64,000 nt of DNA from Branchiostoma floridae. Lineage: Eukaryota; Chordata; Leptocardii; Amphioxiformes; Branchiostomatidae. Numbering within the stretch: position 1 is the stretch's first letter; each line of letters opens with the position of its first letter. A model generated the notes under the pieces. The model was not told the origin of the DNA. It saw nothing but the letters and a program-made list of their open reading frames with translations, and did no database searches. The stretch lies in assembly GCF_000003815.2 (NCBI RefSeq), contig NC_049983.1:27862351-27926350 (forward strand). Reading direction: 5' to 3'. A program made the translations under genes and the position numbers. This document shows positions 61,790-64,000 of the stretch, one piece after another.

Positions 61790-62035
61790 CTACACTGACA
61801 CTCCGAAGCCGGATAATACCACCGTCATCGTCATTGGTTGAAAAGTTTGCTGTGCGTGGGCAGATGTTTCAACCCCGAGATCCGTCTGCAAGTTGCAGAA
61901 AAACAAAAACAGCTTCATTCTGTGTCATACCCCGCTGATATTTCCATATAAGGACAAGAGTTTCAGCGCTTCTCTCAGACTTATCGCGACATGATATTCA
62001 ATATGCATGCATCTGTTGTGTAAGCAGAGCCTGTC
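61790..62035 (+). promoter_or_regulatory. Duplicated upstream promoter block of locus 10
   Basis: CCATATAAGG at 61944-61953, followed by the decayed exon-start sequence GTGTAAGCAGAGCCTGTCAG, as in loci 5 and 7. Confidence 0.55.
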
Positions 62036-62287
62036 AGGATAGTCACCACGGCCTCGTCATTGGTTGAAAAGTTTGCAGTGCGTAGGCAGAGCTCAAAGAT
62101 TTGTCTGCCGCTTGCAGAAAAACAACATGTTATTCTCCCTGCGTCATACCCCGCTGATCCTTCCATATAAGGACAAGAGCTTCAGCGCTTCTCCCAGACT
62201 AATCGTGATACAACATTCCATATTCATGCATCTTTGAAAGTTGTTGTTGTAGACTGCGCACTCTTTGCCTGCCGTAGTACAGTACAG
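62036..62287 (+). promoter_or_regulatory. Locus 10 proximal promoter
   Basis: TTTGCAGTGCGTAGGCAGA, GATTTGTCTGCCGCTTGCAG and CCATATAAGG at 62163-62172, 116 bp before the first start codon. Confidence 0.6.
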
Positions 62288-64000
62288 ATGTACGATCAAG
62301 CAGAGCCCGTCCGGACCCCTTCCTCCGGCCAAGGTAGCGGCCAAACCAGCGTACCGCCGCCCAAACCCCCTCCTGTCCATCCTGGTGGTTCCCGCGGACG
62401 TGCGGGAGTCAAGAAATTGGCTCAGTAATTATATTGACAAGAGATTCATCTAAAACTTATAATGGCCAAAACTAAGGAATCATTTTCAACAGACCGCACG
62501 TATCCGGGTGGAGCAAGCGACCGCCGTGCTTTCTGCAGCTTCATCCGCTCCCACCGCTACTACTTGGCGGCCGGCATTGTCGTGATGCTGGGTCTAGTCG
62601 CTGTCGGGCTCACCCCTCTGACATTCATCAATAAAAAGGTGAACATTTTATTGAGTGTTGAAAATTTTATTATCTTCTCCTCACAGTAGTTTTTGTTTGT
62701 AAAGGAAAAGGTACTTAAAATTTGTGAACCTTCTGTAGTTGATGTTTTCAAGTCTGACATGCTGAACCGTTTTTAGGAAATATCGGAACTGACCATCACC
62801 TTTGACGCCTTGAAACGCGACCTGGACAACGAGCGGAACCAGAGTGCCGCCTTGGAGCAGCGTCTTCACGAGATGAGCAAGACACCAGGCAAGTTGCAAT
62901 GACCTAAAAAAAACTTCGATTCGAAGGGACATACCTTTAGTTATCTTCTTTTCAATACTGATTTTTTAATGCATTTCGACATTGCCTTTTTATCAGGGCC
63001 ACCTGGACTTCCAGGCAAAAAGGGAGCCATGGGGCCAGCTAGCCTACCAGGAGAAAAGGGAGCCATGGGGCCAGCTGGCCCTGTGGGAAAGGACGGGCCG
63101 CCCGGACCAGTTGGGCCCCGAGCGCTGAAGGGACCCGTCGGGCTGCCCGGACCAGTTGGGCCCCGAGGGCTGAAGGGACCCGTGGGGCCGCCCGGACCAG
63201 ATGGGCCCCGAGGTCTGAAGGGGCCCGTGGGGCCGCCCGGACCAGTTGGGCCCCGAGGGCTGAAGGGACCCGTCGGGCCGCCCGGTCCAACAGGGATGCC
63301 CCAGTCTCCCATCCATGCCGGACCGGCTGAAGACGCAGGTGAGGAAGTGCTGAAGCTTACTCGTGTAGTTCTTTATTATTTCATTTCTCCGAAATATCTT
63401 TTAAAACTATTTTCGCCACACGCATAGTCTCTCCTGTCCAGACATGTAGTTTTATTGAAAAAAATCAGCATACATTTAGCAGTATTTCCCGAATAACTGC
63501 AAATTTTTATTCCAGTATCTTGCTCCGAAGATTACACAATGCGGCGTGGAATCTGCTACAAGGCCTTCAACACACATAAGAGCTTCAGCGATGCGGCCGC
63601 GGCCTGCCGTGAAGACGGCGGCACCCTCGCAATGCCCCGAGACGCCGAGATCAACGACTTCCTGGTCTCCTTGTTCAAGTCCGTGCATAACTCCCGGTAC
63701 AACTGGATCGGCCTGCACCGTCAGCACAGAGAGGGGAGCTTTGAGTGGGTGGACGGTTCTGCACTTGGTGACTACAACTCGTGGTATCCGGGAGAACCAA
63801 GTGGCTCCGGTGATTGCGTTTCTTACTCCACATATCTGAAAGGCAGGTGGATCAACTGGCCATGTGACATCTGGCGTTACTTCATCTGCCAAGTAGTTCC
63901 AGGTGCGTCATTTGAAGCTACCTTTGATAGAAATTAATGAAATGAAATGGAGCAGCTTTTGTACTAACTCACTCAGCCGCCGGTCTCTTTCGATATATAT
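62288..64000 (+). CDS. Locus 10: C-type lectin family gene with truncated first exon (runs off the window)
   Basis: First exon 62288-about 62403 ([15 protein letters not shown]...) is fused directly to intron-1 sequence, loses its donor and second YEEAEAV motif and stops at 62426-62428. The other exons are intact: 62493-62638 (transmembrane), 62777-62888 (coil), 62997-63338 (collagen, four GPVGPRG-type units), 63516-63902 (CTLD). An ATG at 62462 ([11 protein letters not shown]) is in frame with the transmembrane exon, so a protein lacking the signalling tail could still be made. The stalk has PASLP and PRALK breaks. The CTLD has six cysteines, WIGL, EPS, GDC and WIN; it resembles the locus 7 CTLD. 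The coil exon uses a GC donor at 62889. The terminal exon lies beyond the window; the start of the (TA)n tract is visible at the edge. Confidence 0.7.

Overview
The window is animal genomic DNA: short exons with GT-AG or GC-AG introns, many small transposable elements, tRNA-derived SINEs, microsatellites and seven assembly gaps. The gene content (a MON2 orthologue next to a tandem array of membrane lectin genes joining collagen-like, C-type lectin, pentraxin and F-type lectin modules) fits an invertebrate deuterostome, most likely a lancelet (Branchiostoma). The species is inferred; there is no diagnostic marker.

Layout. 1-6209 (+): the last seven exons of MON2, a regulator of endosome-Golgi traffic. 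About 8 degenerating tandem copies of one of its exon starts lie inside an intron. 6210-9350: no convincing gene, one inverted-repeat element and one gap. 9360-15434 (-): a type II membrane collagen-like gene (locus 1) whose cytoplasmic tail is built from five duplicated exons carrying NPxY-like motifs; its C-terminal head is lost in a gap. 15435-17640: MITEs, microsatellite, palindromes and a SINE. 17642-64000 (+): nine tandem loci (2-10).

Eight of the nine share one scaffold: a cytoplasmic exon with two YE.AE.V motifs, a transmembrane exon, a coiled-coil exon and a Gly-X-Y stalk exon, followed by a head. The head is a C-type lectin domain in loci 2, 3, 4, 5, 7 and 10, a pentraxin domain in locus 6 and an F-type (fucose-binding) lectin domain in locus 8. 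Locus 9 has the locus-1 type of 5' end joined to the family stalk and C-type lectin head. Loci 2, 4, 5, 6 and 8 assemble into open frames of 347, 350, 389, 405 and 366 codons when the exons are joined. Locus 3 (185-bp insertion and 4-nt deletion) and locus 7 (1-nt insertion and a 3.6-kb intron insertion) look like pseudogenes. Locus 10 has lost half of its first exon.

The genes appear to form a birth-and-death cluster of surface recognition receptors: constant signalling tail, membrane anchor and stalk, with exchangeable recognition heads. The junctions on either side of the stalk and head are phase 1, so heads can be swapped without breaking frame. The repeated upstream blocks with a CCATATAAGG element suggest shared regulation. 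An innate immune or symbiont-recognition role is inferred from the domain types only.
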